Source: Thalassoroseus pseudoceratinae
GTDB lineage: Bacteria > Planctomycetota > Planctomycetia > Planctomycetales > Planctomycetaceae
Direction of reading: 5' to 3'
Length of the DNA stretch: 64,000 nucleotides
Assembly: GCF_011634775.1 (NCBI RefSeq)
Contig: NZ_JAALXT010000001.1
Location: forward strand, 1,417,061 to 1,481,060
Part shown: piece by piece, positions 1 to 7,902 of the stretch
Layout of the letters: the number at the start of each line of letters is the position of its first letter
How positions within the stretch are numbered: the stretch's first letter is position 1
Made by a program: the position numbers and the translations under genes
Notes under the pieces: model-generated
Database searches by the model: none
What the model was told of the DNA's origin: nothing
The model's input: only the letters and a program-made list of their open reading frames with translations

Positions 1-493
1 CGAACACATCTACGCCGTCGGAGATGTCATCGGTCCGCCATCGTTGGCCAGTGCGGCATACGTGCAAGGGCGGTACGCGGCCCATCACATGATTAACGGG
101 TCCTGCGAACGGGCGATGATCAGCGACATTCCAACCGGCATCTACACAAGTCCGGAAATTAGTTCCCTCGGCAAGACCGAACGCGAACTCACCGAAGCCG
201 GCGTGCCGTACGAAGTGGGCCACTCCATGTTCAAGAACCTCGCGCGTGCCCAAATCACCGGACAAACGGTCGGAATGCTGAAGCTGTTATTCCACCGCGA
301 GACACTGCACATCCTCGGCATCCACTGTTTCGGTGCGAACGCCTCGGAAATTATTCACATTGGCCAAGCCATCATGTCGCAGCCTGGCGATCAAAACTCG
401 CTGCGTTACTTCGTCAATTCGACATTCAACTACCCAACAATGGCCGAGGCGTATCGCGTGGCGGCGTTGAACGGTTTGAATCGACTGTTCTAG
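1..493 (+). CDS. sthA: Soluble pyridine nucleotide transhydrogenase, C-terminal part
   Basis: This is the last 163 residues of a gene that begins left of the window; the reading frame opens at base 2. SthA is a cytoplasmic FAD flavoprotein that moves hydride between NADPH and NAD. The visible part starts with the FAD-binding motif [18 protein letters not shown]. It continues into the dimerisation domain ([17 protein letters not shown]) and ends with [20 protein letters not shown], which from memory closely matches the E. coli SthA C-terminus. A full protein would be about 465 residues. It converges on the ubiquitin-like operon, with 41 bases between the two stop codons. The family call is firm because this C-terminus differs from dihydrolipoamide dehydrogenase and mercuric reductase. 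Confidence 0.93.
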   Translation, partial: EHIYAVGDVIGPPSLASAAYVQGRYAAHHMINGSCERAMISDIPTGIYTSPEISSLGKTERELTEAGVPYEVGHSMFKNLARAQITGQTVGMLKLLFHRETLHILGIHCFGANASEIIHIGQAIMSQPGDQNSLRYFVNSTFNYPTMAEAYRVAALNGLNRLF

Positions 494-534
494 ACAGAAA
501 CCCGATCCGGCTCAGCGATTCCCGGAAGATTGTT

Positions 535-1209
535 TCAACCGGGAATTTCGATCACGCCCTGACATTGCTTGCACCGAGCCCGTTTACCAGCGAGTTTCGG
601 CGGCAAACGGTACTTGGCTTTGCATTTCGGACAGATGACCAAGATCGGATCGGCTTCCGCAGGCGGTGGTGTTTGCGACACAACGGCTTGCGAAGATGCC
701 GGACGTGATGTTGCCTTCACCTGAGGCGTCTCGGGGGTATCGTCTTCATCGAGTAACAAGCTCACGCGATCGAGTGGCAACTCGTCGGCATGCTCCGTGG
801 CCCAGCGAGCCGCATCGCCATTGAGCGGGCTTTTCACGTTGTAACTTTGGTACGCGAGCATTTCGCCGATTCGCGCGACGATCGACCACAACGGCTCGCC
901 CGCACTCCAATGGTCGCCCACACAAATCGCATGCGGTGCGATGTTTGGATGAAACACCGGCGTCAACATTCGGCATTGCGGAGCTGTCCGCGGATAGTTC
1001 CGAGGCAGACTGATCTCGACTTGATGTTTCGTCATCGGTTCGATTTCGTCATCGGCCGCCTGACGAAGACTTCGAATACGATACTCGATTCGATACTGTT
1101 CCGGCGGATCACCATTCGCTTCCACGAGACGCAAGCGTGGATGACGCACGAGATAATCCGCGAGCTTATCGAAGTCGGCCTGAAGTCGCCGTAGTCGAAC
1201 AGTACTCAT
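535..1209 (-). CDS. E2 ubiquitin-conjugating enzyme-like protein with C-terminal zinc ribbon
   Basis: The protein has 224 residues and is the last gene of the nine-gene operon. Residues 1-150 look like a UBC fold. The segment PRNYPRTAPQCRMLTPVFHP leads into the HPN triad (residues 87-89), the candidate catalytic Cys96 in ICVGD, Trp101, and a helix ending NVKSPLNGDAARW, which resembles the eukaryotic P-x-N-x-x-AA pattern. An E2 carries the thioester-linked modifier from E1 to its target. A Pro/Ala/Ser-rich linker joins it to a C-terminal ribbon (CPKC, then CKQC) of the same kind as the N-terminal ribbons of the operon's membrane proteins. The start is an ATG 22 bases after the upstream stop, without a strong ribosome site. 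The fold assignment rests on motifs and on the E1, Ubl and JAMM neighbours. Confidence 0.85.
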   Translation of the reverse strand: MSTVRLRRLQADFDKLADYLVRHPRLRLVEANGDPPEQYRIEYRIRSLRQAADDEIEPMTKHQVEISLPRNYPRTAPQCRMLTPVFHPNIAPHAICVGDHWSAGEPLWSIVARIGEMLAYQSYNVKSPLNGDAARWATEHADELPLDRVSLLLDEDDTPETPQVKATSRPASSQAVVSQTPPPAEADPILVICPKCKAKYRLPPKLAGKRARCKQCQGVIEIPG

Positions 1210-1231
1210 GTGGTAACGACAGATTGTCTAA

Positions 1232-1666
1232 TTAAGTCAGAAGATAAAAGGCGGCGAGTGTCGAGTATACCAAGGAAACCGCAATTGCGGCATACGCCAT
1301 GACATGAAACGCGGCCCCCGCGATCTTGAGCGGTCGGTGATAGAGCGTGACTAGGCCAAGTCCAAGAACGAGAATGACCGGCGCCAGCATCGCGACAATC
1401 GACAGCACAAACAGTGTGATCGACACACCTCTGACGAACGGAACGGCTTCTTGATCACGCATGCGTTGCCGAGGATCGTACCGCCGCTTTTTTGAAGTCG
1501 TTTCTCGCGAAAAGGCTTCTCCACAACCAGGGCACTGCCGAGCCGACGCCGCCGCAACGGTTCCACACATGGGGCAAGAACGCCCGTCCCTTGGCATTCT
1601 TTGCACGGGCCGCGCGGTTTCGAGTGGCTGGGCATTTTCAAGATCGCCCTCGGTAATTCGGATCAC
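1232..1666 (-). CDS. Zinc-ribbon two-TM membrane protein of the Ubl operon
   Basis: This is a 144-residue protein if it starts at GTG 1666, which has a short GGA-type site; a TTG three codons upstream is the alternative. The first half holds a ribbon (CPMCG then CPGCG) followed by a basic stretch. The second half has two hydrophobic segments, LFVLSIVAMLAPVILVLGLG and MAYAAIAVSLVYSTLAAFYL. This two-TM module clearly resembles the C-terminus of the RING-like protein encoded just upstream (shared LFVLS, LAP, AYA and S-VYS positions). The two genes are therefore probably duplicates, and this one lacks the RING. It may be a scaffold or adaptor for the conjugation complex at the membrane. No enzymatic motif is visible and the exact role is unknown. 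Confidence 0.75.
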   Translation of the reverse strand: MIRITEGDLENAQPLETARPVQRMPRDGRSCPMCGTVAAASARQCPGCGEAFSRETTSKKRRYDPRQRMRDQEAVPFVRGVSITLFVLSIVAMLAPVILVLGLGLVTLYHRPLKIAGAAFHVMAYAAIAVSLVYSTLAAFYLLT

Positions 1667-1707
1667 GTCGTCCAAAGGAGTGCTCTTTCGTCAGATACTC
1701 GTCCCCG

Positions 1708-2430
1708 TTAGGGAGCCAACCAGAACATCAAAATCAACAGCGAATACACGAACGACAACCCAACAGTTGCGTAAGCCAACACGACGTACAACGGTCCCGC
1801 TGCTTGCAGTGCTTTGCGTTGCGGCCCAAAGATGACGGCACACAACGGCAGAAGCAATGGGGCGAGCACGCCGATCAGACTCAAAACGAACAACACCACA
1901 GTAACGGTTCGCAATGCGGATGCTCGAGTCTCAGTGCGACTACGGTTGTGAAATTCGTCGGGTGTCATCGGATCGGCGGTGGGAAATTCCGCCCGGCAAA
2001 ATCGACACCGCAACGCCATCGATTTGATTTTCCGTCGACACGAAGGGCAACGTTTTGTGTCACCCCAACCGGCGCGACCTTCCTCCGGTTCGTTGTCTTC
2101 CTTTTTGAGTTCCGGAGCCTCCCCACAACCGTACGTTCCACACCCACCAATCTCAGACCAACACTCTGAGTGATGGACCTGATCGCACGCCGGGCACTTC
2201 ACTGCCAAATCCTCGGCGGCCATTTCCGATTGGCAGATCGGGCACATCGAGCCCGCAAATCGCGGACCGGCTTTCTTTGTCGCTAAAACTTTTGCCTGAG
2301 CGGACAACGGAATGCCTTGTTTACAACGAGGGCAGCGGAATGCCCGATTCGCCCGCTGCTTGGGCAAACGAATTTTCGCGCCACACGCACATTCGATGAT
2401 CGGTGAATCCGCCGCCAGTCCCGATGCCAT
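1708..2430 (-). CDS. Membrane-anchored RING-like (C4HC3) protein, candidate E3
   Basis: The 240-residue protein starts at an ATG 26 bases after the previous stop. Its domains in order are: a ribbon (C14, C16, C33, C36); a RING/PHD-like binuclear finger with C63, C66, C79, C82, H86/H87, C90, C97 and C102, ending in GGCGTYGC; a second ribbon (CPSC then CRFC); and two TM segments near the C-terminus. The finger resembles the prokaryotic RING family 1 pattern as I recall it. Beside E1, E2, Ubl and a JAMM peptidase, the natural inference is an E3-like factor that docks the E2 at the membrane. Its C-terminal TM module resembles that of the next gene. The finger could instead serve only as a protein-protein contact. 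Confidence 0.8.
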   Translation of the reverse strand: MASGLAADSPIIECACGAKIRLPKQRANRAFRCPRCKQGIPLSAQAKVLATKKAGPRFAGSMCPICQSEMAAEDLAVKCPACDQVHHSECWSEIGGCGTYGCGEAPELKKEDNEPEEGRAGWGDTKRCPSCRRKIKSMALRCRFCRAEFPTADPMTPDEFHNRSRTETRASALRTVTVVLFVLSLIGVLAPLLLPLCAVIFGPQRKALQAAGPLYVVLAYATVGLSFVYSLLILMFWLAP

Positions 2431-2456
2431 ACCGATTGTCGCCCTGTGTTGGTGGA

Positions 2457-3044
2457 TCAGAAATTGAACATTCGCGCGTTGTCCGTCATCGCTGCAATCA
2501 GAATTGCCATCCAAAAGGCCAAGGGAATCAAACCGCAAATCAGCCCGGCGATTGCCATACCACTGCGATCGCGATGCTCCTGACTGGCTTTCACCATTTC
2601 CAACACCGAAAAGACAACGGCCATCAACGCCAGCGGAACACTAATCGGTGCCAGACAGAACAAAACGAGCGAAACAATCCCTAACACCAGTGACGCAATT
2701 GCCCAACCTTCGCTGCGATCTCCTGGACGGGCATGCCGAGACTCTCGCAACGACTCACCGCAAAATCGGCAGCGGGTTGCACGACTTTTGATGTATTCGC
2801 CGCAGACCGGGCAGGGGCGTACATCGCGACGATCCCGTGGTGGCGTTTCTTCGTAGTCCTCGTGAAATCCGCTTGGTTCTTCCGTCGGCAAAAAATCAGT
2901 ATCGAAGAACTCATCGAACTCGTCGCCATCTTCGTGAACCAACACAACGGCGGAACATTCCGGGCACTTTGCACGGCGACCGGCAGCGTCATCGGGCGCA
3001 CGCAGAATGCGTCCACAATTCCGACATTCAACTTCAATCGCCAT
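2457..3044 (-). CDS. Double zinc-ribbon DUF4190-like membrane protein
   Basis: The protein has 195 residues. The ATG at 3044 is preceded by GAGGTAG at good spacing, so the longer upstream reading is rejected. Residues about 6-32 form a ribbon (CRNCGRILRAP, then AGRRAKCPEC). An acidic linker rich in Asp, Glu and Phe follows, then a second ribbon (CPVCGEYIKSRATRCRFCGE). The C-terminal half has several hydrophobic segments with the repeated small-residue pattern of DUF4190 proteins (ASLVLGIVSLVLF and MAIAGLICGLIPLAF). It sits in the middle of the ubiquitin-like operon with 26-38-base gaps on either side, and shares its architecture with the upstream neighbour. An adaptor or membrane platform role is inferred; no catalytic residues are evident. 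Confidence 0.78.
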   Translation of the reverse strand: MAIEVECRNCGRILRAPDDAAGRRAKCPECSAVVLVHEDGDEFDEFFDTDFLPTEEPSGFHEDYEETPPRDRRDVRPCPVCGEYIKSRATRCRFCGESLRESRHARPGDRSEGWAIASLVLGIVSLVLFCLAPISVPLALMAVVFSVLEMVKASQEHRDRSGMAIAGLICGLIPLAFWMAILIAAMTDNARMFNF

Positions 3045-3082
3045 AGAGACTACCTCACGTTCACGACGTGCCAGAGACAACG

Positions 3083-3883
3083 TCAATCCAATTTCGTATT
3101 GATCGGCACACCCAACGCTTTCAGTTCACTCGCCCACTTGATCACGCGATGCCCTTGAACAACAGCGGCGACGAGTATCGCAATGGCACAGATATTGAAG
3201 CTCAGAAAGATATTGCCGATCAAACTCAAATAACTCATGACCAATCCAGTATAGACGGCCCACATCTGTTTGAGACACATGCAAACACCAACCGCAATCC
3301 AGAACAATGTCAGTGGAACTAGAACCACAAGTATATCGGGATCGAACTGGTTATTCCGAGGCGCGTTGCCGAGCACGATCGCCGCTAAGAGTCCGAGTGA
3401 ACCGATGACAATCCAAAACCCACCGAGACCATGGATCTCCTTGCGAAACCGTTCTAGCTTGGTACGAGTCGCGCGGGAATCGACGCCAACGAAATAGGAG
3501 TTGTCCAGCACCTCACCACAGTACCGACATTTCTTCGCACGCGCAAGAATTTGCTCTCCGCATACGGGGCACGGCACTCGGCGGCGGCGATCCCCCTCGA
3601 CTTCGGCATGCTCGTCGGTGGTGTAGGCACTGAAGGTCTCCTCGTAATCTTCCTCATCGTCTGCTTCGTACTCGCGTGCTCCACGGCTACTCGTTGATCC
3701 GCTGAATTCAGAGTCGAATCCCGAGATTTCCTCAGCATCGTAAACTTCGTCTTCGTAAGGTTCTTCGGGCTGAGGGATCCGAACGGCTTCGCCGCATGCG
3801 GGACACTTCGCCCGCCGCCCCGCCGCCGAATCCGGTGCTCGCAGCAAGCGGCCGCACGAACCACACTGAGCTTCAATTGGCAC
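3083..3883 (-). CDS. Double zinc-ribbon multi-TM membrane protein
   Basis: The protein has 266 residues and starts at GTG 3883, seven to eight bases after GGAGG. Residues about 7-33 are the first ribbon (CGSCGRLLRAP, then AGRRAKCPAC). A long acidic linker (many Glu, Asp and Tyr) follows, then a second ribbon (CPVCGEQILARAKKCRYCGE). About four hydrophobic segments come next (for example FWIVIGSLGLLAAIVLG and NIFLSFNICAIAILVAAVV). The short C-terminal tail is probably cytoplasmic. It lies between the FHA protein and a second double-ribbon protein. The ribbons presumably face the cytoplasm, where E1 and E2 act. The function is not recognised beyond membership of the ubiquitin-like operon. Confidence 0.78.
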   Translation of the reverse strand: MPIEAQCGSCGRLLRAPDSAAGRRAKCPACGEAVRIPQPEEPYEDEVYDAEEISGFDSEFSGSTSSRGAREYEADDEEDYEETFSAYTTDEHAEVEGDRRRRVPCPVCGEQILARAKKCRYCGEVLDNSYFVGVDSRATRTKLERFRKEIHGLGGFWIVIGSLGLLAAIVLGNAPRNNQFDPDILVVLVPLTLFWIAVGVCMCLKQMWAVYTGLVMSYLSLIGNIFLSFNICAIAILVAAVVQGHRVIKWASELKALGVPINTKLD

Positions 3884-3950
3884 AGAAAACCTCCCCGATC
3901 ATCCGACCGCTAAGACACATTCTATTATAGACAGTCAATCGCGTTAGACG

Positions 3951-5198
3951 TTATTGCTCTTTGATGGTGAATTCCAAAACCGTCCGTCCTAGAGAAATTT
4001 GGTCGCCCGTTTGCAAGATATGCTTCCGGATGGGTTGTCCGTTGACGTAGGTTCCATCGGGCGTATCCAGGTCGACAATTTCAAACCGCCCGCCTCGGTT
4101 CGTGATCGTCGCATGCTCTGGTTCGATGACCTCATCCTTAAACAGATACACGTCGGCTTTGGGCGAACTGCCCAGCGTGGTGGTATCGCGGAACAAGACG
4201 AATTGTTTACCTGCCAACGGTCCTTGCCGCATCAAGAGCCAGGCGGATTTGGTCCAACCTTCGACCAATCCGACAAACAATCCGACGAACAAACCAATCA
4301 GGGTAAACCCAACCATCCGACTCACATCGGCTTCCCCCGACCTCGGAGCCAACAGAAAGTCGATGGGATCGAACAACATCCCGCCCAACAATCCGCCCAA
4401 GACGCCGCCAACCACACCGTTTAACACAACCTTCTTCGATTTGGTCGCAATTCCCTGACCCAAACCCGCCGCGATCGCACAGATCGCCCACGCCAACGAT
4501 CGGCCAATCATTTGTAGCAGGAACGCGAACTTCTTGGGGGCCGGCTTGATCCGCGTCATCTCCGCGACGAGCCAATACTCGACGACCATGTAATCTTCAC
4601 CGGCGAACAACCGTTGCTCAGCGGTCGCCCATGCTCGTTCGGCTTCGGTGATGCCCTCGTCTTTGCGAATCTCTTCGTCTAATTCAACCGAGAACTCTTC
4701 CATCGTGCCGTAGATCAATCCCGAAGGAAAACTCAGAATCGCGCCGCCGAAGAAACCGATCGCCAAGCCAATCAATCCGGACAAGGCCGCCCGACGAAGA
4801 TTGCGGCACATCACCCCTTCAGCCGCCCCGAGAAACAACCCCACGCCCCCCGTTACTGCGGGGAAGATCAACAACGCGAATGGGTTGGACTCGTGAATCA
4901 AATCCTTGCTGAAAAACTGCGAACCGTACTTCAGGTACAGCAATCGTCGGATGAATTGCCGTTGAGTTTCAACGTCGTCGATCAATGGTTCGACAATGAA
5001 GAGCCAAGCGATAAACGCACCGAGTCCGCTCGCAAGTGACAAGTAGAACCAACTGGAAAAGAAGATTCGTTGAAAAAGCGGTTGGGGTTCCGTGTCGTGG
5101 AGTTCGCGACGCAACCCGTCTTGCACATCGAGATAATCCTCGACGGAATCGGAGAACAAATCGTCGTCATTGATGCGAATGGGATCGGACGGGGGCAT
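3951..5198 (-). CDS. Multi-TM protein with C-terminal FHA domain
   Basis: The 415-residue protein has a cytoplasmic N-terminal segment of about 45 residues and then several hydrophobic segments: one near residue 50-70, a pair around 105-160, another around 230-275, and one near 295-315. The last about 90 residues form an FHA domain. It shows the typical pattern LGSSPKADVYLF, then EPEHATITNRGGRFEIVDL and DGTYVNG, covering the phosphothreonine-binding Ser/His/Asn loop positions. FHA domains read phosphothreonine on partner proteins. In this operon the protein could recruit a kinase-modified partner to a membrane conjugation complex. It is separated by 38 bases from the JAMM gene and by 67 bases from the zinc-ribbon gene. 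FHA is well supported; the role is inferred. Confidence 0.85.
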   Translation of the reverse strand: MPPSDPIRINDDDLFSDSVEDYLDVQDGLRRELHDTEPQPLFQRIFFSSWFYLSLASGLGAFIAWLFIVEPLIDDVETQRQFIRRLLYLKYGSQFFSKDLIHESNPFALLIFPAVTGGVGLFLGAAEGVMCRNLRRAALSGLIGLAIGFFGGAILSFPSGLIYGTMEEFSVELDEEIRKDEGITEAERAWATAEQRLFAGEDYMVVEYWLVAEMTRIKPAPKKFAFLLQMIGRSLAWAICAIAAGLGQGIATKSKKVVLNGVVGGVLGGLLGGMLFDPIDFLLAPRSGEADVSRMVGFTLIGLFVGLFVGLVEGWTKSAWLLMRQGPLAGKQFVLFRDTTTLGSSPKADVYLFKDEVIEPEHATITNRGGRFEIVDLDTPDGTYVNGQPIRKHILQTGDQISLGRTVLEFTIKEQ

Positions 5199-5236
5199 GA
5201 GATTGGCCGTGGCTCTCGCGGTGATTCCGGGAAACG

Positions 5237-6418
5237 TTAGGACTCGTCGGACGATTCTTTCGGTGAAGTTTCTTCAGCTGGTTTCTTCTTCGTAGGCAGA
5301 CTTTTGGGCTCGTCTGTCGGTTCGCTTTTTTGGCGTTCGATCAACTTCGCCTCCGCTTCGAGGAAACGGTTGAGAAGTTCGGTATCGGAGGCATTCAGTC
5401 CATAGTCGTTGGCGATGTCGTCGGTCGCACTTCGCGTTTTCTGCAATGCGGTCAGCACGGTCTGCCACGACTTCCGAACGGCTTTCGCATCGTTTCCTTT
5501 GAGGGCGTTGGTGTGATCGTCGGACAGTTCACGTGTAGCGTTCTCGATCTCGTCGAGTTGCCGACTCAAGACCTCCAACTTCTCCCGCAACCCCGGACGC
5601 ATTCCCTTCCAAATCGAATAATCTCGCAGCACTTCCGCCTTGATCATTTGCTGCTCCCAAGCGGTCAAACGCGGACGCCGCCACTCTGCGACGAGAAACC
5701 CCAAGAGAAACAACGCCACCGCAACCAAGATCGGTTGCCAAAACTCGGACAGACTCTCCTTCTGAGGAGTTTCCGAAAACGCGGGCTGTGGAGAAGCCAT
5801 TTGCGGTGAATTGGAATTTGACCCGCGACGCTGTTCCGGTCCGCCAACCGCGAGGCTTTCCGTGTGCGTGTCCGCGACAATTCGATCACCGATCCAGAAA
5901 TGGGAAATCGGTTCCGGCGTCCCGTTTCGCCATTGGAACACGCCTTCGGTCTTGCGAATGGGATCGACCACATGGGCGACTTGCCCGGCTCCGGAAAAGA
6001 AATTCTGATGAATGAAACAATCCCGGTCGCTCAGAAAGATCCCAAAATCTGGGTGCGTGTGATACCAACCAACGATTTGAAATTCCGTGAAGTCGGCGTC
6101 CATCTGCCGATTGATTTCCGCCCATGATTCGTGCGTGAACGTGACTTCCGCGAACTTGCTGGTCGCGGAGTCGCAACGAATGGCGTGAGCAATCCGGCAA
6201 AACGGGCCATCGTCATCGTGTTCGATCGCCCCGACCAGTACGCCACAGATTTCGACAGTGGTGTTCTCGGTTGCATGTGACCAAATCGACTCGTGAGCGG
6301 AATCGGCAAAGTGCACCCGGAACGGTTCAGATCGTCCTGCGGGAAATTCGTGGCGTGGTAGGTCTTCGCCCGTGAGTTCGTGAATGTCCGGTCGATTCGG
6401 GCTGCTATTGTCAGTCAT
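5237..6418 (-). CDS. Membrane-anchored JAB/JAMM (MPN+) metallopeptidase
   Basis: The 393-residue protein begins at an ATG that overlaps the end of the E1 gene by eight bases. Residues about 30-190 are a JAB/MPN domain with every JAMM ligand: Glu56 in VEICGVLVG, His120 and His122 in YHTHP, and Ser130 and Asp133 in LSDRD. Such zinc peptidases cut after the C-terminal Gly-Gly of ubiquitin-like proteins, either maturing the precursor or removing it from targets. A TM segment near residue 230 (ILVAVALFLLGFLVAEW) is followed by a charged, probably coiled C-terminal region rich in Glu, Lys and Ser. The neighbouring Ubl ends in Gly-Gly-Arg, a fitting maturation substrate. The enzyme class is firm; the membrane topology is inferred. 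Confidence 0.92.
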   Translation of the reverse strand: MTDNSSPNRPDIHELTGEDLPRHEFPAGRSEPFRVHFADSAHESIWSHATENTTVEICGVLVGAIEHDDDGPFCRIAHAIRCDSATSKFAEVTFTHESWAEINRQMDADFTEFQIVGWYHTHPDFGIFLSDRDCFIHQNFFSGAGQVAHVVDPIRKTEGVFQWRNGTPEPISHFWIGDRIVADTHTESLAVGGPEQRRGSNSNSPQMASPQPAFSETPQKESLSEFWQPILVAVALFLLGFLVAEWRRPRLTAWEQQMIKAEVLRDYSIWKGMRPGLREKLEVLSRQLDEIENATRELSDDHTNALKGNDAKAVRKSWQTVLTALQKTRSATDDIANDYGLNASDTELLNRFLEAEAKLIERQKSEPTDEPKSLPTKKKPAEETSPKESSDES

Positions 6419-7622
6419 GAAGTTCCCCGAGAACGGCGGTGCGATCACCGATCAACTCGTAATAACGCTGTTGAAGTCCCACACGACCACCCACGATGTC
6501 CCACGGCGGCACACCGATCTCCGTCAGTGTTTTCTCACCGAGCAGCTCGTCGTTCCCAAGTTGCTTTCCGATGCTGTGATAAGTTTGCGGGACACGATGC
6601 TCTCCACACGCCGGGCAAACACCATCTGACTCGGTGACACGAGCCAACGATGTGAACCGCGGTTCCACGGCATTGCAACGCGGGCAATGAAGTCCCGAAA
6701 GCAGATCATGATTCAACTCGATCACAGCATCCGAATCGTCGAAGTCATGACGCACGCGGTCGAGCAATTCACCAACCGTCAACTCATCGACCTTGCGATC
6801 CCACAGTGCGATGGGGTCGAACGGATCATGCGCGGGGCAGTCATCTTTTTGCGTGTACGTGACGAGATAACTCTGATGATAGGTGCCGTCGAATACAAAA
6901 CCTTGACCGGAAATCGTCTCCATTCCGTGCAAGAATTTGACGGCTTCTTGCACCTGCATCCCGGCTATGATGGAGGCCGTCGTGGGGGTGGTCGGCACTT
7001 TTCCCGCCGCCATTTGTTCGCGGGTGAGCAGGGCACAACTCCGCCGAGCTTCGAGCATCTTCCAATCGGTTTCGCTCATGGTGCATTCATAACACGGTCC
7101 GCAAGCGGGGTCGAACACGCGAGCCACACCGTCGAGCCGTTCAATCGCTCCGTCAATCCATACTTTTTCGGTGCGAGCAGCGGCGGAGTTGATCGCCACA
7201 CGGGCTTCGCGATTATCCAACCCACCGATAATCACATCCGCCCATCGAAAGATTCCCAACCCCAATTCATAGACGACATTTCCCCGAAACGGCCGCACCC
7301 GCATTTCGGGATAAATTTCTTTCCCGCGTTCCGATGCGACATCGACTTTCGCCCGCCCACAATCGGACTCACGAAACAATACGGATCGAGATAGATTGGA
7401 ATTCTCGACGGTATCGAGATCCGCTAGGAACACTCGCCCGACGCCAAGCAACGCCAGATTCTTGACGATCTCGTTGCCGAGCGCTCCCGCACCGATGACG
7501 ACAACCTTCGCATTCGCGAGCCGTTCTTGATCCCACCAGCTGATCAATTCAAATCGCGAAAAACGCCCGTCGGAGGGTTCTTCCAACTGCTCGTTTAGCC
7601 GCAGTGGTTCAGCGTCCGCCAT
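6411..7622 (-). CDS. E1-like (ThiF/MoeB/UBA family) activating enzyme
   Basis: The protein has 403 residues. The ATG at 7622 lies six bases after GGAGG and inside the end of the Ubl gene (14-base overlap), so a longer upstream reading is rejected. The adenylation domain shows GAGALG (44-49), Asp68 and Asp70, Arg79 in NLSRS, Lys92 and Asp136. A Cys pair (C177, C180) follows, then Cys196 in RRSC as candidate thioester cysteine, and the E1-typical PTTPTTASIIAGMQVQEA. A C-terminal extension adds another ribbon (CPRC, then CPAC). The protein would adenylate the Ubl C-terminus and pass it to the E2. ThiF and MoeB are close relatives, but no thiamin or molybdopterin genes are near and an E2 and JAMM peptidase are. 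Confidence 0.92.
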   Translation of the reverse strand: MADAEPLRLNEQLEEPSDGRFSRFELISWWDQERLANAKVVVIGAGALGNEIVKNLALLGVGRVFLADLDTVENSNLSRSVLFRESDCGRAKVDVASERGKEIYPEMRVRPFRGNVVYELGLGIFRWADVIIGGLDNREARVAINSAAARTEKVWIDGAIERLDGVARVFDPACGPCYECTMSETDWKMLEARRSCALLTREQMAAGKVPTTPTTASIIAGMQVQEAVKFLHGMETISGQGFVFDGTYHQSYLVTYTQKDDCPAHDPFDPIALWDRKVDELTVGELLDRVRHDFDDSDAVIELNHDLLSGLHCPRCNAVEPRFTSLARVTESDGVCPACGEHRVPQTYHSIGKQLGNDELLGEKTLTEIGVPPWDIVGGRVGLQQRYYELIGDRTAVLGELHD

Positions 7623-7902
7623 TGGCATCCTCCGCACCGGCGGTGATCTCGGGTTGCAGGCGGAGAATATCACCATCACGAACGTCCGCGGATTCCAATG
7701 TCTGATCGTCAAGCAACTGCCGACCACTGGCCCGGTGGTGGAATTTGTAACTCATCAATTGGCCATCGGGGCTGTTCCGAGGCAGATTCATTTTCTCAAC
7801 AAGCACCGCGATGACCCGATTCACCGGGGCACTCGCGGGAAGTTCCACCTGCTGCTTTTTGTTGCCGGTCGCATCCCAGACTTCGATGGTGATATCACTC
7901 AT
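7609..7902 (-). CDS. Ubiquitin-like modifier (YukD-like beta-grasp) ending Gly-Gly-Arg
   Basis: The protein has 97 residues, starting at an ATG directly after the divergent spacer. It has a compact beta-grasp-like pattern. Strand ITIEVWDATG leads to a second strand, then a helix (PVNRVIAVLVEKMNL), the strand LMSYKFHHRASGRQL, and a last strand DGDILRLQPE that recalls the LRL end of ubiquitin. A flexible tail of about a dozen residues ends N94-G95-G96-R97. The diglycine followed by one extra residue implies processing by the operon's JAMM peptidase before activation. It is the first gene of the operon and overlaps the E1 gene, so the two are probably translationally coupled. YukD/EsaB proteins of type VII secretion have a similar fold, but no ESX genes are present here. 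Confidence 0.88.
   Translation of the reverse strand: MSDITIEVWDATGNKKQQVELPASAPVNRVIAVLVEKMNLPRNSPDGQLMSYKFHHRASGRQLLDDQTLESADVRDGDILRLQPEITAGAEDANGGR

Noticed and set aside
6411..7622. ThiF or MoeB of thiamin or molybdopterin synthesis
   Set aside because: No cofactor genes are near, the gene overlaps the Ubl gene, and E2, JAMM and RING-like genes follow.
7609..7902. YukD/EsaB of a type VII secretion system
   Set aside because: The fold is similar but no ESX/EccC or WXG100 genes are present, and the diglycine tail and E1/E2 neighbours favour a modifier.
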